From: Podospora pseudocomata
Taxonomy: Eukaryota > Ascomycota > Sordariomycetes > Sordariales > Podosporaceae
NCBI RefSeq assembly: GCF_035222375.1
Contig: NC_085887.1
Coordinates: 3,943,501-4,007,500, forward strand
Length of the DNA: 64,000 nucleotides
Direction: 5' to 3'
Shown here: positions 22,001 through 33,300 of the stretch, one piece after another
How positions within the stretch are numbered: position 1 is the stretch's first letter
How the letters are laid out: each line of letters starts with the position of its first letter
Made by a program: the position numbers and the translations under genes
The notes under the pieces: generated by a model
The model's database searches: none
The model's input: the letters and a program-made list of their open reading frames with translations, nothing else
Told to the model about the DNA's origin: nothing

Positions 22001-23418
22001 GGTTGTTTCTTCTGGCCGTCCTGTGACTCGCGGGGCTCAAACAGTGTCGGCAGCGTGACCTCGATCGTCTTGTCCGGTGTCTCCACATTTAGTCGGGCGA
22101 GGAGCGAAAACGGGGAAGACTGTTGTGCTGTGTCTCCTTTTCCTCCGCGAGTTGCATTATCGCCAGGCCACTCGACAATGGCCAGATTGATGTAGCATCT
22201 GTCCATCGGCAGCAGGTCGCCCGACAGTCGTTCAATTTTGAGCCGTTCCAGCGAATAGTGCACATTGCGAATCCTGGCGTCCGCCTGTGCGAGGGGGGTT
22301 CCATTACATATCTTCGTGAGAAACTCTTGAATCTTTCCAGAGACTTGTTTGTAGTCCGGACATTTAGGGCCGTCGAATTTGTTCATCAGGCGGTGGGTTC
22401 GATTGAGCGGCAGCGGTTCAAAGACGATTTGAAGGGTTGCTGACTTCATGTGGACCAGCTGGGAATCGTTAGTCGTAGCTCTGGGACGACGGTGCGTCGC
22501 GGTTCTTACCTGCTTCCATCCAGGGAGTGAGGCTGGCAGCCAAGGAAATACCTTGCGCCAGAGATTCGTTTTTCCAAGTTCGTAAAAGCAGAACACATGG
22601 CAGGGGTTGTGATTATCTTGACATAGCCGCGTGAACCTCCGAACTAGTGCCTCAAGAGGGAAGGTCGATCCCTTCACCCAGCCGATCAGGTTACTCACTT
22701 CTCGGCGACGTATCAGAGCCCATACGGTCAGACCTGGATCTGCCCAGATAGTTACGTCTTCGAACGAAGTCCCTCCAAACGGGGTGGCGAGGAAGATAAT
22801 CCCACGTGTTGCTGTCCGTAGACTATAATAGCTGCTGGATTTATAATCGGCGCCCACAAGAGCCTTTGCCAAGATGATTCCCCCAAGGCAGGAAGCGATG
22901 AAGAGAATCGGCCGGTCTACTTTCTTTTTATCATGCGTTCTCAAGAGATCTCTCTTGATTCCTTCGAATAGGAGCAAAGCGATCTCGTCGTCCGTTTTCT
23001 GGACCAAGTCTGACGGCTGAAGCAGATCGGCAGGCCAGTCGCATGTGAAGATGCGAGCTGCTTCCACTTGACTCGGGAGCATTCGCGGGTCGGCCAGCCA
23101 GTTAACGGTGTTGTTGGGATCGTTGGGGTCTGCCCATGTCCACGTGTCCGGCGACTTTGTGTCAAGGCCATGAATGGCAATGATGTCGATGTCGGTGTCT
23201 GTCTCGTTCTTGGCAGGGTTAACTTGACAGAGGTGGACGTCTTGTCGCGTGGATCGTGCGGGGCCTGAGCTGTCCCTGGTCTGAGACGACGGTGCGGGCT
23301 TGGAACGCGCGAACGTGGGATAGAACCACAGGCCAAAGGCAATCGCACCAGCTAAGAGACTAAGAGCAGTGGTCCATCCGATCAAATGCATGGCCTGGCT
23401 GAGATTGACAGAAGGCAT
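19042..23418 (-). CDS. NLR: membrane segment, lipase-like (SesB-type) domain, NACHT, eleven HEAT repeats
   Basis: Open over its full length. A 51-nt in-frame intron (22459-22509: GTAAGA, branch ACTAAC, CAG) is convincing, so the protein is 1441 residues. Residues about 12-32 are a hydrophobic segment. An alpha/beta-hydrolase domain follows, with the AIHGLD oxyanion region, ASCLGG at 175-180 where GHSxGG is expected, and FLATPFGGT. NACHT has Walker A GRAGVGKT (463-470) and Walker B LFILDGFDE (548-556), then FLHLTFQEYFAARYF. Eleven 33-residue HEAT-like repeats, nearly identical, occupy the C-terminal part before a diverged tail. By family analogy it is a ligand-gated immune or incompatibility switch with a lipase-like effector. 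Membrane anchoring and effector activity are inference. Confidence 0.9.
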   Translation of the reverse strand: MPSVNLSQAMHLIGWTTALSLLAGAIAFGLWFYPTFARSKPAPSSQTRDSSGPARSTRQDVHLCQVNPAKNETDTDIDIIAIHGLDTKSPDTWTWADPNDPNNTVNWLADPRMLPSQVEAARIFTCDWPADLLQPSDLVQKTDDEIALLLFEGIKRDLLRTHDKKKVDRPILFIASCLGGIILAKALVGADYKSSSYYSLRTATRGIIFLATPFGGTSFEDVTIWADPGLTVWALIRRREVSNLIGWVKGSTFPLEALVRRFTRLCQDNHNPCHVFCFYELGKTNLWRKVFPWLPASLPGWKQVRTATHRRPRATTNDSQLVHMKSATLQIVFEPLPLNRTHRLMNKFDGPKCPDYKQVSGKIQEFLTKICNGTPLAQADARIRNVHYSLERLKIERLSGDLLPMDRCYINLAIVEWPGDNATRGGKGDTAQQSSPFSLLARLNVETPDKTIEVTLPTLFEPRESQDGQKKQPSRILIRGRAGVGKTTLCKKIAHDFKYNNLWQGLFSRVLWVPLRNLKVEKRQSAGYNFRDLFYHEYFSQDLEGRELSEALWRALKDTKSGRTLFILDGFDEVSQGLGGDMSVFLEELLNQPNVIITARPNARLPPRLDPLDLELETIGFYPDQITAYIQNTFTDRDTRERDLEKIKEVQSFLQRHPLMQGLMRIPIQLDAFCYTWNGFPREGVPETMTAVYKAIEASLWKKDILKLQKKKDGEPLTGDQIKKASRKKIESFVEQELRFLECLAFLGFYDDVIDFDWELRNAVSDRFASDLLLDKDLPCLSFLRTSDPSSNDQDRNYHFLHLTFQEYFAARYFIRQWKDKQQLNCLQLSRDNCNNMEPATFLEKYKYDPRYDIFWRFVAGLLDADDMALDFFQMIEKEPRDLLGPTHQRLVMHCLSEVERKESNFTGLRARLENQLEQWLLFEFDSTGNSKLVHEMECPGHVLCNVLTQASEGERTVLLDSISRRTAVPLNVIEVVSPWLTNHTSARQCVAILRMIGNQHNNLPDRIHQSIAARLEDKDRHVREETMEALQGRVGLPEQVLQIIAALLEHKKGGVRRATIKALQGRADLPDQVLQSIAARLEDENGGVRWVAIEALRGRADLPDQVLQSIAARLEDEDRGVRGAAIEALQDRADLPDQVLQSIAARLEDENGGVREAAIKALRGRAELPDKVLQSIAARLEDEDGGVWGVRWAAIEALRGRADLPDQVLQSIAARLEDENGDVRWAAIEALRGRTDLPDQVLQSIAARLEDENGGVREAAIKALRGRAELPDQVLQSIAARLEDEDWRVRRAAIKALRDRTDLPDQVLQSIVARLEHEDGGVREAAIEALQDRADLPDQVLQSIAARLEDENGGIRWAAIEALLYQSALSLDVLIPYIRSFYEALLKKSFRKHLYLYASERSFIGTNLGHISLTSEQHNVKEVVRKLVLEKGATNVNDGRRRLPSILAAENWEEAVV
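19319..20416 (-). repeat. Eleven tandem 99-bp HEAT repeat units
   Basis: Units of 33 residues read LPDQVLQSIAARLEDE....R.AAIEAL. Differences cluster at unit positions 20-25 (N/D/K, G/R/W, G/D/R/H, then W/E/G/R after the Arg), with E/K at 29. One unit near 19840-19865 carries a 9-base tandem duplication adding three residues (GGVWGVRW). The outermost units are the most diverged, as expected when exchange homogenises the centre. Boundaries are approximate. Confidence 0.92.
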
Positions 23419-26400
23419 GGCTAGGTACTGGCAGCGGGGTTTGCACGGTCAATCCCGAGAATCGTAGAAGTTCCCCGCACCGCTGATGCTGTGGCTCGAC
23501 AAACGTTGGCGCGGTTGCTCCCAAGTGGAGGCTACTTCCGGCCTTTCTTGTTCGACGGCGGTAGGTGAAGAGTGTTTGATACCGATCGCTTCTGGTGGAC
23601 AAAGGTCAAATGCCTGGTGCGAGCAGTTGAGTTGTTGATTCTCTCAACTGCGTCGAGGCGCAAGCTCGAAGTGCCATGGAGTGTCCATGTCCAATCATAT
23701 TGATCCGTAGGGTCAGGCAGCAACATCGACCGGAGCCAGCAATGCCTTTGGACAAACAGGCGCGGCGCAACTGGACAGCCGTTACGAAGTCTAAACAGAC
23801 CGCAGAAGATCAAGGCGCACGGTCATGTTTACAAGCAAGAAAGGGCTTTGGGAGTTGAAAGCGGGATTGTCGTGGCCCGCCTTCTGCTTCGTGAGTTGAT
23901 TTGGGAACAAATGCATGGCGGACTGGCAAGATGGTGGGGCCATCAATCATTTCAAATCGAGATGATTGCGGTATACCAGTCTGGTAATGTATTGCAACTA
24001 GCTAGGCCACTCTAGGAGTGCACTAAACTTAAGGAAGCAAGGATAGAACAGAAGGTGGAGGTTCATCTGCATGAGCTTCTGGTATAGCTGTGTACGTTGG
24101 TCTGAGCGTGGAGAGAGCAGAGACGTGTGCGACTCCAGTCCAACCTGTTTGTAGCTCCTTGGGCTACGTCTTGACAATAGAGCCTGCCCGTAGCCGGCGG
24201 AATAGAGCCCAGATTGTAGCTTAGCTGAATACTACTGTCATCAACCTGTTAACCGGTCCTACCTGTGAACCGGTCCTACCTGTGACACTCTATAGCACGT
24301 CCTCCTACGGAGCAGAGATAATGGGGTAGACAGAACAGCACGCACTTGAGAAGGGGCTGGTCCATCCTACCGTCGGTTTCCTAAAGCCGTCCAGATCTTA
24401 CAGGATTATAGCATATCGCCCCAATATCAATAACCCCAAGACCCGAGATTTGCGGGTAGGCTAAGGGGAGCAAACGACTATATACCTGAGGTGAGGGCCT
24501 GGGCTGTGCCGCAGTGATGAGCCAAGTCCAACACAAACGTACACGGACATCCAAACGTGATCCAGTCTCTCGGCTGAATCCTCAGCAAAATGCATTCCTT
24601 GCGATAGTACACATATGATCTTGGTTTCGACTTCGAAGATCGGAGTGGTAAACATCCAGTTATACAAAGAGCTATACTTCATCATCATTCCGCCTGAGAG
24701 CCTAAAAATGCAAGCTCGATGTACCGAAGTATCTCTATATTCTACAGCCCGTTTTATTTTCGATTTCTATTTTCTGTCGGCGCTTACATGCTTCAGGTTT
24801 ATTGGAAGACTGAGGGGTGTGAATGTAGAAAATAGGGAGAGAAATCTTCCTCAGTTTTTGGCAGTATGTCTTCCGAAATCTGTATCGGATTTCCCTGGAA
24901 GTGACAGTCTGGATGTTCACGCACGACACGCCATTTCCAGTCGGTCACAGCATCGGATAGAAAGTTCCCGGCAGCACTAGCTCTTCCGTCGGACCGTGAT
25001 GGAGCTCAACGCCGCGCCTGCGCATGATGGCCGCCCACAGCCACGAACTTGTTGAGCCATTCAGAGGACGGGAGAGCACCAGATGCCGTCACAAACGCCT
25101 CATGAACCCGCAGCAGTGAGACAAACGGGGTTGACATGTGTGCAACAACAACAACCCGCCAAAATGCGCCAGTCCGCATCCCCGTCCCCTCGTCCCCCAA
25201 TCATCCTTCTCAGTTCGCTAGCTTGCTCTCGATTTCGAAGCCGCTGAGCCATCGCGAGCGGCGCCGGGCCGAGGGATCGTTCCCCCAAGCGGCAGGAAGT
25301 CTCGGCAACCCCTGAGCAGAGAAATGTTGACTCGGACCCCGCCAAGCGAGTTGTGACCTCACTCTTCGTCCAGATCTGGGGACCAATCGGGGGGCAAGAC
25401 TGTGTCGGAAGCCTCCGTAGGCACCCGTGCCAGTTACAGGAGGCGGGCCTGAGATAGCACCATCCACTATCATGCTTTCAGGGGCTAGGAGGGGATTGAT
25501 AAGCGACTGTGGCATTTCTGCCATTGGCTGGGTGCTGTAGGAGGCCTCACGGAGACAGGCATCGCCGTGAGATGCTCTGCTGCGTGGGAAGCTTCGTAAC
25601 GCTGTGAGGCAGTCTGGCGGGGAGAAAGGCCTCTGGGCTGTAAGTCGCTGTTAGACTCCATGAGAAGAGGGCAGAAAGGAAAGCCATACGAGCCGCAGAG
25701 TAGGAAAAAGAAACAGAGGATATGATGACCATGAGTGGTAATGTTCTTATGCCGTCTAAGACCTGGCTCTGGGGACGAGAGCAGGTGTCGCCTTGATCGA
25801 TCGATTCCCGTAGAGCTTCATCTCAGTGCAGGACGATGACGCGGCAGGAGGGGGAAGGGGGCTGGGGCTGAGTGCACCGATGGCCACCGAAGAGTCAAAA
25901 CGGTGGATGCAAAGGGGCCGAGGATGGAAGGAAGCAGAAGTCAAAGATAGATGTTCACAGGGGCCGAGGAGGTCACCGTCTTATATAGAGAAGAGGCACG
26001 TGACGCGCGGTCAGTTTGGTGCGCGGCGAGCGTACCTTGCCCCAATGGGCGGTGCCGCTAAACCGGAGGCAGCAGCAGCGAGTCTGCAATTACAAACAAA
26101 ATGGGCATCGGTACAAGCAGCGCTTAAACTCCATTCAGAGCACCATGCCGACTTTTCCTGTCGCTTCCTTTTTCCAATTTCTGTCTCCTTTTCCTTGAAC
26201 CTCTCTTCCGAAAGTCAGATAACACAACCCAACACCGCAACTCCATACTCCTCACAGCCCGAACTCCTACACCAAACTCAAGATACCGTTCACACAGTCT
26301 TCAACAATCATCTTTGACTTAACAGCAATCATCTTTCTCTTCGTCGATGAACTTGGCCGACAGAGGCGGCGAAATGACGGCGCACATCTGGGTCTTGATG

Positions 26401-26427
26401 ATCATCTCCCATGGCCGGTACCTTACC
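23419..26427. other. 3-kb region without a recognisable gene
   Basis: Contains the upstream region of the HEAT NLR and the 3' side of the next gene. Short frames at 25210-25524, 25756-25944 and 25826-26317 are not similar to anything I know. A short direct repeat, CCGGTCCTACCTGTGA, occurs twice at about 24255-24290. No tRNA, rRNA or transposon ends were seen. Confidence 0.4.
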
Positions 26428-27903
26428 TTACGAGGCAGAATTGGGAGTCGGGGTGGGCTGCGCCACGGGGCCGCGACAGGCGGGGAATCTAGCCGCGGTG
26501 GAGGGTGATGACGGAGAGATGTTGGGGACATATGGGCCCACGCCGTGGTTCGGCAAGTGCAGCGGTGGCAGACGGGTGGTGGACGCTTTGCTGGGAGTTG
26601 GTAAGGAATCATTGTCGATGGTCTTGACGCTGACTGTATCACCAACAGGTTCCGAACCAGGAGAATAGTAGCGGTATGGAGGGGAGACCGCGGAGGGGGC
26701 AATGGGAGCTGAACTTTTATAAGTCACGCTCGGGACAGACGACGCCGCCGGTTGCTGGGGTGCCGGTGGTTCGAACCTCTTCCCGTCGGTGCTGAACAAA
26801 CCCGGGCAGCGGATCTCGATGTTGCCGCCTGTATTGATGCGGAACTCGCACGAGAGGTAATCGTAGCCGCCAACTCGATTAACGGGCAGGATGAAAGGGA
26901 TCGGCGCGTCAACCTTGCTGCTCTTCCAAGTCCATTTCGTAGGCGTCTTTTCGACCATGTTGTACTTGTGTTGGCGGGCAATGGCCACAATGCAAGGGAA
27001 CTCCTTCTTATTATCCCACTCGGTGTACTTTGTTTCCATGATGGGATGGCATTGCTCTGGCAGGTAGGTCCCGGGCACCCACAGTTGATAGCGCTGGATC
27101 AAGGCGTGCATGAAGTCTCGCTTGTATATGAAATTGCGGTCGTTGGCTTCCTCATAAAACCAGTTTCTGAACTGGTTCCAGATTTCCAAGTCCTTCGTGA
27201 ACCGGTCGTCAAGGTTTTTGTTTTTCACCATGTGAGCGGTCTCGCTTTTTTCCTCCTTAGCCCACCGAGCAACGGCCCAGATCCAGACAGCTTGTTGATA
27301 TCTCTGCGAGGATTTCACCCTGCTCGACTTGGCGGTCTCTTCGGCGCCCGGTGCGCTCGAGGCAGTCGAGGACGGGGGTGTAACGGATGGACTGCTGGGC
27401 TTGATAAATGCCATGGGCAAGTCCACTTGTATAAAACCGCTCACCAAATCATGGTCGTACGTCCTGGTTGCCGGTTTGAACGGGGAAGGGAAAGGTATAA
27501 CATGAGGTCCAAAAGGAATCGGCAATATCACGATTTTGTTCTTCTTCTTCTTCCTCCTCTCAAAAGGCACGAGTTCGCCATCCTTGCAAACTTGCTCGTT
27601 GATTCTTTCGCGTCGGGGGTTAGGTACCCTCTGAGGATATGGCGGCCCCGGGAGGACGGCGTCGCGTCTGCCGAGAACAGCCTGGAGGTTTACTTGATGC
27701 ACTGGCTCAGGGGTCGGTACGGCTGCCGAGGACTTGCTCTCGTGGTGCGTGTGTACCCAGAAGGGAACAAGTTGCCCTGTGATCGCAAAGAAACCAACCC
27801 AGCCCAAACAGAGAGCGGCGAGGCAGAGACAACACAATGTCCTGCCGGCCCCGCGTCTCCTCTGTGCCCAAGGTGGGGGGTGTTGGGGGTCGTCGGTGTT
27901 CAT
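26428..27903 (-). CDS. Hypothetical single-pass membrane protein
   Basis: A single 491-residue frame from an ATG at 27903. Residues about 22-45 (CCLCLAALCLGWVGFFAIT) are a membrane segment preceded by Arg-rich sequence, so an N-in orientation or signal anchor is likely. A Lys-rich patch (ERRKKKKNK) lies near residue 120. The central part (about 200-390) is a folded-looking, Trp/Tyr-rich region with few low-complexity runs. The C-terminal 100 residues are Pro/Ser-rich. I do not recognise the family. The length and codon regularity argue for a real gene; an intron inside the long frame cannot be excluded. Confidence 0.6.
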   Translation of the reverse strand: MNTDDPQHPPPWAQRRRGAGRTLCCLCLAALCLGWVGFFAITGQLVPFWVHTHHESKSSAAVPTPEPVHQVNLQAVLGRRDAVLPGPPYPQRVPNPRRERINEQVCKDGELVPFERRKKKKNKIVILPIPFGPHVIPFPSPFKPATRTYDHDLVSGFIQVDLPMAFIKPSSPSVTPPSSTASSAPGAEETAKSSRVKSSQRYQQAVWIWAVARWAKEEKSETAHMVKNKNLDDRFTKDLEIWNQFRNWFYEEANDRNFIYKRDFMHALIQRYQLWVPGTYLPEQCHPIMETKYTEWDNKKEFPCIVAIARQHKYNMVEKTPTKWTWKSSKVDAPIPFILPVNRVGGYDYLSCEFRINTGGNIEIRCPGLFSTDGKRFEPPAPQQPAASSVPSVTYKSSAPIAPSAVSPPYRYYSPGSEPVGDTVSVKTIDNDSLPTPSKASTTRLPPLHLPNHGVGPYVPNISPSSPSTAARFPACRGPVAQPTPTPNSAS

Positions 27904-28664
27904 CGCAAGGTCTGACTTGGTGAAGTCCCGTCAAACGATTGACGGAAAGTCGTGGGCAGGAAGAGAAAAGACATTTCCCACCGCAAGGGGGAAATGTTGT
28001 TCTTCAGTCCGCTTGCTATTGTAGCACGAGGCCAGTGTTAGCATCAGGTCACGGCCCTATCAGTGTTGGTATGCCTCCGGAGTCCGGATTGTAAACCTAC
28101 CGGATAGAGATCCATCATGGGACATGATGCGGGGATGGGCGAGAGGGACTGGTTGAGGGCATGGGGCTCAGTTCGTCTGGAGACAAAGTCTGGCCAACTG
28201 CTGACTGTTAGCTCCCAGCAGTTCAAAGTCGTGGCGGCGCTCAACACGACCTATCCGCTTCTCCTTGATACCAAAGGGGCCGGACCTCACGGTATCCACC
28301 GTTGTCAACTCCGGCGCCGGGCAGCACGTCCGACACAGATACGAAAAGCCACACAGATGGTAAATCTCTGGTAAATTTTCCCACAGTATGTACATCATAA
28401 AGTTTCAACGCCAAAACCCAACACACAAGCCCAACCAGACCGCTCCGCTGACCGACCTCGTAAAAAGATATGTGATGAAGAAGATATCCAACTTTCTCCA
28501 ACACGAAAACAACCACATGCAACCTTAAACAACACCACCCAGTGATGCAATGGATTTCCCCCATTTGCCCCCCTCATTACCCCCTACATAGCCCGTATCC
28601 AGAGCCCCGTCGTCACAAACAATTATCCTTTCCTCGCTGCACCTCTCAAAGCCTATCCAGCCAT
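27904..28664. other. Intergenic region upstream of the membrane protein, downstream of acetyl-CoA hydrolase
   Basis: About 0.76 kb. It should hold the promoter of the membrane-protein gene and the 3' UTR of the acetyl-CoA hydrolase gene. No further gene is seen. Confidence 0.4.
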
Positions 28665-30365
28665 TTACCAAGGCTTGACCTTGCGCATGCTGCCCTCCTC
28701 CAACAGGGCCTTGTGCATGTCGAAGCTGTTGAAGAGCAGGTGAGGCTCGTGGCCCATACCCTTACGCAGGCACTCAAACTCGGCCTTCTCGAAGTAAGCC
28801 TTGAGGATAGGCTTGTACACATCGTGGGCGCACTTGTCAATGATCACGCGGGCTCTCTCGCGGGGAGCCAGACCGCGAACGTCGGCAAGACCAACTTCGG
28901 TAACCACAATGTCCAAGTCGTGCTCAGTCTGATCAATGTGAGTGCACATGGGGACAATGCACGAGACACCGTGGGGGTCCGTCTTGGAGGGACGAGTCGA
29001 GGGAGTGTGCATGATGGAGTACTTGGCGTTTCTCAAGAAATCAGCCGAGCCACCGAGACCGTTGAGCATGCGGGAGCCCATGACGCAGGTCGAGTTGGCG
29101 TGAGCGTAAATGTCAACCTCGACGGGGGTGTTCATGCCGATGACACCAAGGCGACGGATGATCTCGGGGGAGTTGGACACCTGCTGAGAGCGGAGGAGGA
29201 GCTTGTCCTTGTACGACTCCCAGTTCTTGTAGAAGCGCTTGAAGCCGTCGGGAGAGAAGCGGACAGAGGTAGCGGTGGCGAAGTCGAGGCGGCCAGAGTC
29301 GAAAAGATCAAGGAAGGTATCCTGGATGACCTCGGTCCACACCTTGAGGTTGCGGAAGTTGGAGTTGTCCAGACCACCAATGACGGCATTGGCGATGTTG
29401 CCAATACCGGACTGGAGAGGAAGGAGGTTCTTGGGAAGACGGCCGTGCTTCACCTCGTGCTCAAAGAACTCGATCAAGTGGCCGGCAATCTGCTGCGAGC
29501 CCTCATCGGCAGGGGTGTTGGGGGAGGTCTGATCCTGGTAGTCGGACTCGACGATACCAACAACCTTCTCGGGGTCGATGGGGATCGAGTTGGTACCAAT
29601 GCGGTCCTCGACCTGGGTGATCAGGTAGGGCTTGCGGCGGGGAGGAAGATCGGTCATGGTGATGTCGTGCAGGCCATCGAAGCTCGGGAGCGAGGTGTTG
29701 ACCTCAATAATGATCTGAAACACAAGATGTCAGTTCGTTGCTAATCACGCCAGACCTTTACAGATGACTTACCTTGTCAGCCATCTGGATCAGCTCGGGA
29801 GTGGCACCGACGGAAGCACCGGGGACGATGCTGCCATCCTCCTTGATCTCAGAAGCCTCAACAACCGCCACATCGAGCTTGCCATTTGGCTTGTCCTTGG
29901 TGTAGTAGCCATATACAAGGTCGACGGGGAACATGGACAGATGCTTGTCGAAGAAGTTGATGCGGCCCTCGTTGATGCCCTTGGCGATATCCTTGCCGAC
30001 CTGGTGAGGAGACCGTCTCTCGATCATGTCGAGGGCAGCCCAGCGGTTCTCGGTCTCGGCACCGGACGAGGCGCCGACGAAGAGGCTGTACTTGAGCTGT
30101 CCTTGGAGGTTGTTCTTCTCGACATGGTCGGCGAGGAAAACGGGAATCTTCCTGCGCAAGAGGGTCAGTATGGACGGCTAGTGCCCGGCAAAAGAAATTT
30201 GACAGAGACATACTTGGGGTAGCCGACACCGGTGAAGCCAGACCAGCCAATGTAGGAGCCATTGGGGAAGTGGTGCAAGAGGTCTTCGGGCTGGCACAGC
30301 TTGTTGAGCATTGACGGGCGATGGACGCGCGCCTTGAGCGCAGCCGAAGCTACTCTGGACGCCAT
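28665..30365 (-). CDS. ach1: Acetyl-CoA hydrolase / CoA-transferase
   Basis: Three exons, 30214-30365, 29773-30151 and 28665-29714, with introns of 62 and 58 nt (GTATGT/CAG and GTAAGT/CAG), give 526 residues, the normal size for this family. The N-terminus (residues about 1-20, basic and Ser/Ala-rich) fits a mitochondrial targeting peptide. Recognisable blocks are [40 protein letters not shown] and the C-terminal [23 protein letters not shown]. The Neurospora orthologue is acu-8 and the yeast one ACH1. The enzyme transfers CoA between succinyl-CoA or propionyl-CoA and acetate and is needed for acetate and propionate handling in mitochondria (established knowledge). Confidence 0.95.
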
Positions 30366-33300
30366 TTTGAGCAGTTGGGCTGTGTGTGAGAGAAAAAAAG
30401 ACTGAAAACGACCGGGAAAAGAGAGTGGGGCTGCTCAGAACGACGAAGCTGTCCGCAATGGCTGGCCGGTCAGGGCAGTTCTGACGTGATGGTGATGAGG
30501 CGGGTTGTGGTGAAGGAGGTGGCAGTCGGACACAGAAAGACGACCGAAGGAAGAAAAGAGAACAGAGAAAAGCCGCAGGAAAATCACCAGAGATGCAGAG
30601 CAGAATTAGTTCCCTCGACACAAACTCGCGCAGACAGGAGGAGCGGCAGTCTGCCCACTTTAATTACTCTACATCATCAGTTGCCCAACAGGTTCATCCC
30701 GGTTCAGGGTCTCCATGCCGCGCTGTCTGGGCGGGCCGCCGGCGGGCGCGGAAGCCTTCAAAACTCGAGAGCCCCGCATCTCATCCCATTCACCTCTCTC
30801 ACTTGCCACCTCTCCCCCATCCTTCCAAAACTGCCATTGATTCCGTGTTCTGATTGTTGGAAGCAGTGGAGCCGGCTCATTTCTCTCCAGTAATCGAATT
30901 GTTCTTTTTCCTCATCTGTTTGCTCGAGACTACCACTTTTGCAAACAGCCCCCCATCTTTTCCTCTAGATCTGCTCGTCTGTGATGTCATCGGGGGAACG
31001 GAGGGGGATGACCAATCAGGAAGCAGCAAACGGGCGCGGCAGGCATTCAGCGCCCAGACACAGCAGCCCAGCACCGGTCTCTGCGGGCGCTTCCGTCTGT
31101 CCTTGGGATCCCAGAGCTCCGTTGAGCCGCAGCCAGGGTATTAAGCTCGGCTATGCCCCGGCTTGACTCAGCGAACAAGCAACCCCCAATGTATTATTCC
31201 AGAGGGAATATCCACGATGATATCCGAGACAACCGCCTGAATACTTCTCCGACCTCTGATTGACTGTCGAGTCCTCGCGCCCACGGCTATTTGCGTCGCC
31301 CTCAGCGGAAAGAAGGAGGCTGCTCCCGGCAGTGTGTTGCGCCAAGCTCAAACCGGCATCGAGCCACGCCATCGTCGAGAGAAGAGCTCCACCCTATGGT
31401 GCGGCCCACCGGCTCCCGTGGGCGCACCTGTCGATGTGTCCCCAGCGATGGGCGTTGTGCATGGTAGAGACGGTGCAAAGGTGGACAGAAAAGGCATCAA
31501 GATGGATCATTTTGATGATGAACAGGGCCACTTCCCCATGGGCAAGCAAATCTGAAAATCTGGGGTTGAAGACCATTTTATGAACGGTAACCCGGCTGTG
31601 CCTGACACCGCTGACCCCCACGACGGGAGCCATGGATGCGCTAATTCTGGAAGCTGCCGGAGTCGGGACACTGGGCTTCCAGACTAACTCTCGCCACGAG
31701 GGTAGTCGCCGGTCACCGGTGGTTTGGTCTAGTTGGCGGGCCCGTCAACCGGCCATGACGTCTTGCCGGCTGCTCCGGAGCTTTGGGTTGTTCGGAGTGC
31801 CGAGAGGCCGGGTTGTACAAGGCGACACCGCCGTGTGACTGCTATGCTTTATGGCTGCAAAGATTACAAATGGATATTGTTTCCCGAGCCTTGGGGCTGT
31901 CCTTGCTACATGCAGTCATCAATCGAGGAAAGCATATTATGACGCTTATTATCGTGGTGCGCGGAAGGACCTTGCTCCAGTTTGCGATCTAGTCGAGATA
32001 CCTTATATAGGCTGTTGGTGGTATGGACTTGTTGCACATGTTGGTCCTTTTGCCCAGGACAATTATCGGTGTTGGGTGAGGGTTACGCCCGAGTCGACAG
32101 TATCACCGCGGTCTCTCGTCAAAACAGTGATGCCAATCGCAGCCCTGCCACCCACTGCCCAACATTCCAGCTTGTCTACGAGGTGTAACATCGCATCCAT
32201 GTATTCCGTATCGCACCTGGTGGTTGGATCCATCTACAGGGCGTTTGTATGCTCGTCTGTTTGGCTACTGTTCGAATCCGAAGTTCAGTGGACGGAGGGT
32301 CGATGTATCGCGGGGTAGGAATGGCTCGTTGTCGGGTTGCGGGCGCAGTGAGGTAGGTAGATCCGAGATGAGGATAGGGACCGGGAGCGATAACGATCAT
32401 GATGGAGGCACTGGGAGGCTGGAGCGGTCAAAAGTCGGGAGTTGAGATAGCTCGTTTGGTGGGAGTCGGTGGACGGCACTTGGGCGTGTCAGTCGAGGGA
32501 ACGTTACATGACGCGTGAAGCAACGTGTCTGATTGGTCAGACTCGAGGACGGCCTACCCCACACCGCCCACAATTTGAACGGTTTTATGCGGCGGGGATT
32601 TGGCTCCCGCAATCTTGGCTTCAAAAGAGCGGGGAGGGACGCCTGGGCATCTGTGCTCTTGCGGCACTTCCCCGCCACTTCTCGGCTCCTTCCTAAACAG
32701 AACGTCCTACCATCGATCAATCATCCAATTGTTCAACGTGTTTTGCTCAGCGTCCACAAGCCTTGCCATGTCCATTCGGTCCGGTCTGTGATCCTGCCGT
32801 ATCGCTCCCATCTGCAAGCACACGAGCATCATCTACCACCCATGTGATGCTTTCAAGAGGGACTGATATCTATTCAATGGGGGAGAGAGAGACAATCATC
32901 ACATCCTGGAATGAAGCACCTTGACGCCACGGTCTGCTCATGGCGCGTCGGTACTACCTAGCCTACACATCACAGACCTGTCAGCTCAACACCACAGCCC
33001 CAGTCATACGTAGCAAGGATGGAAGCTGTTCGTTGCAGAGCATCTCAGCTGTCCATCAGGCAGTTGCTTCCAGGACTTGGGGATCTACCTACCAGACAGT
33101 CCAGAGCATCCTTCTGCAACCACACCGCAAACACAGGAGCAAAACAGTAGTAGTAGCTGCTCGCACACAAACAAGCGCTCTTGCAGCGTCGTATCCATTG
33201 ACACAGCTACACCTGACCTTTGCCAACGAAAATTCCAAGTACCAGCCAGAACTCTTGGTCCCAATCTCAATCTACCTGTCATGGGCCTCTCCCACGGGAG

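Noticed and set aside
28542-29744. Plus-strand 400-residue frame over acetyl-CoA hydrolase
   Set aside because: Antisense shadow of a strongly biased, conserved exon.
32260-32290. Possible tRNA suggested by GTTCGAATCC
   Set aside because: No acceptor stem, D arm or anticodon arm could be folded at the right spacing.
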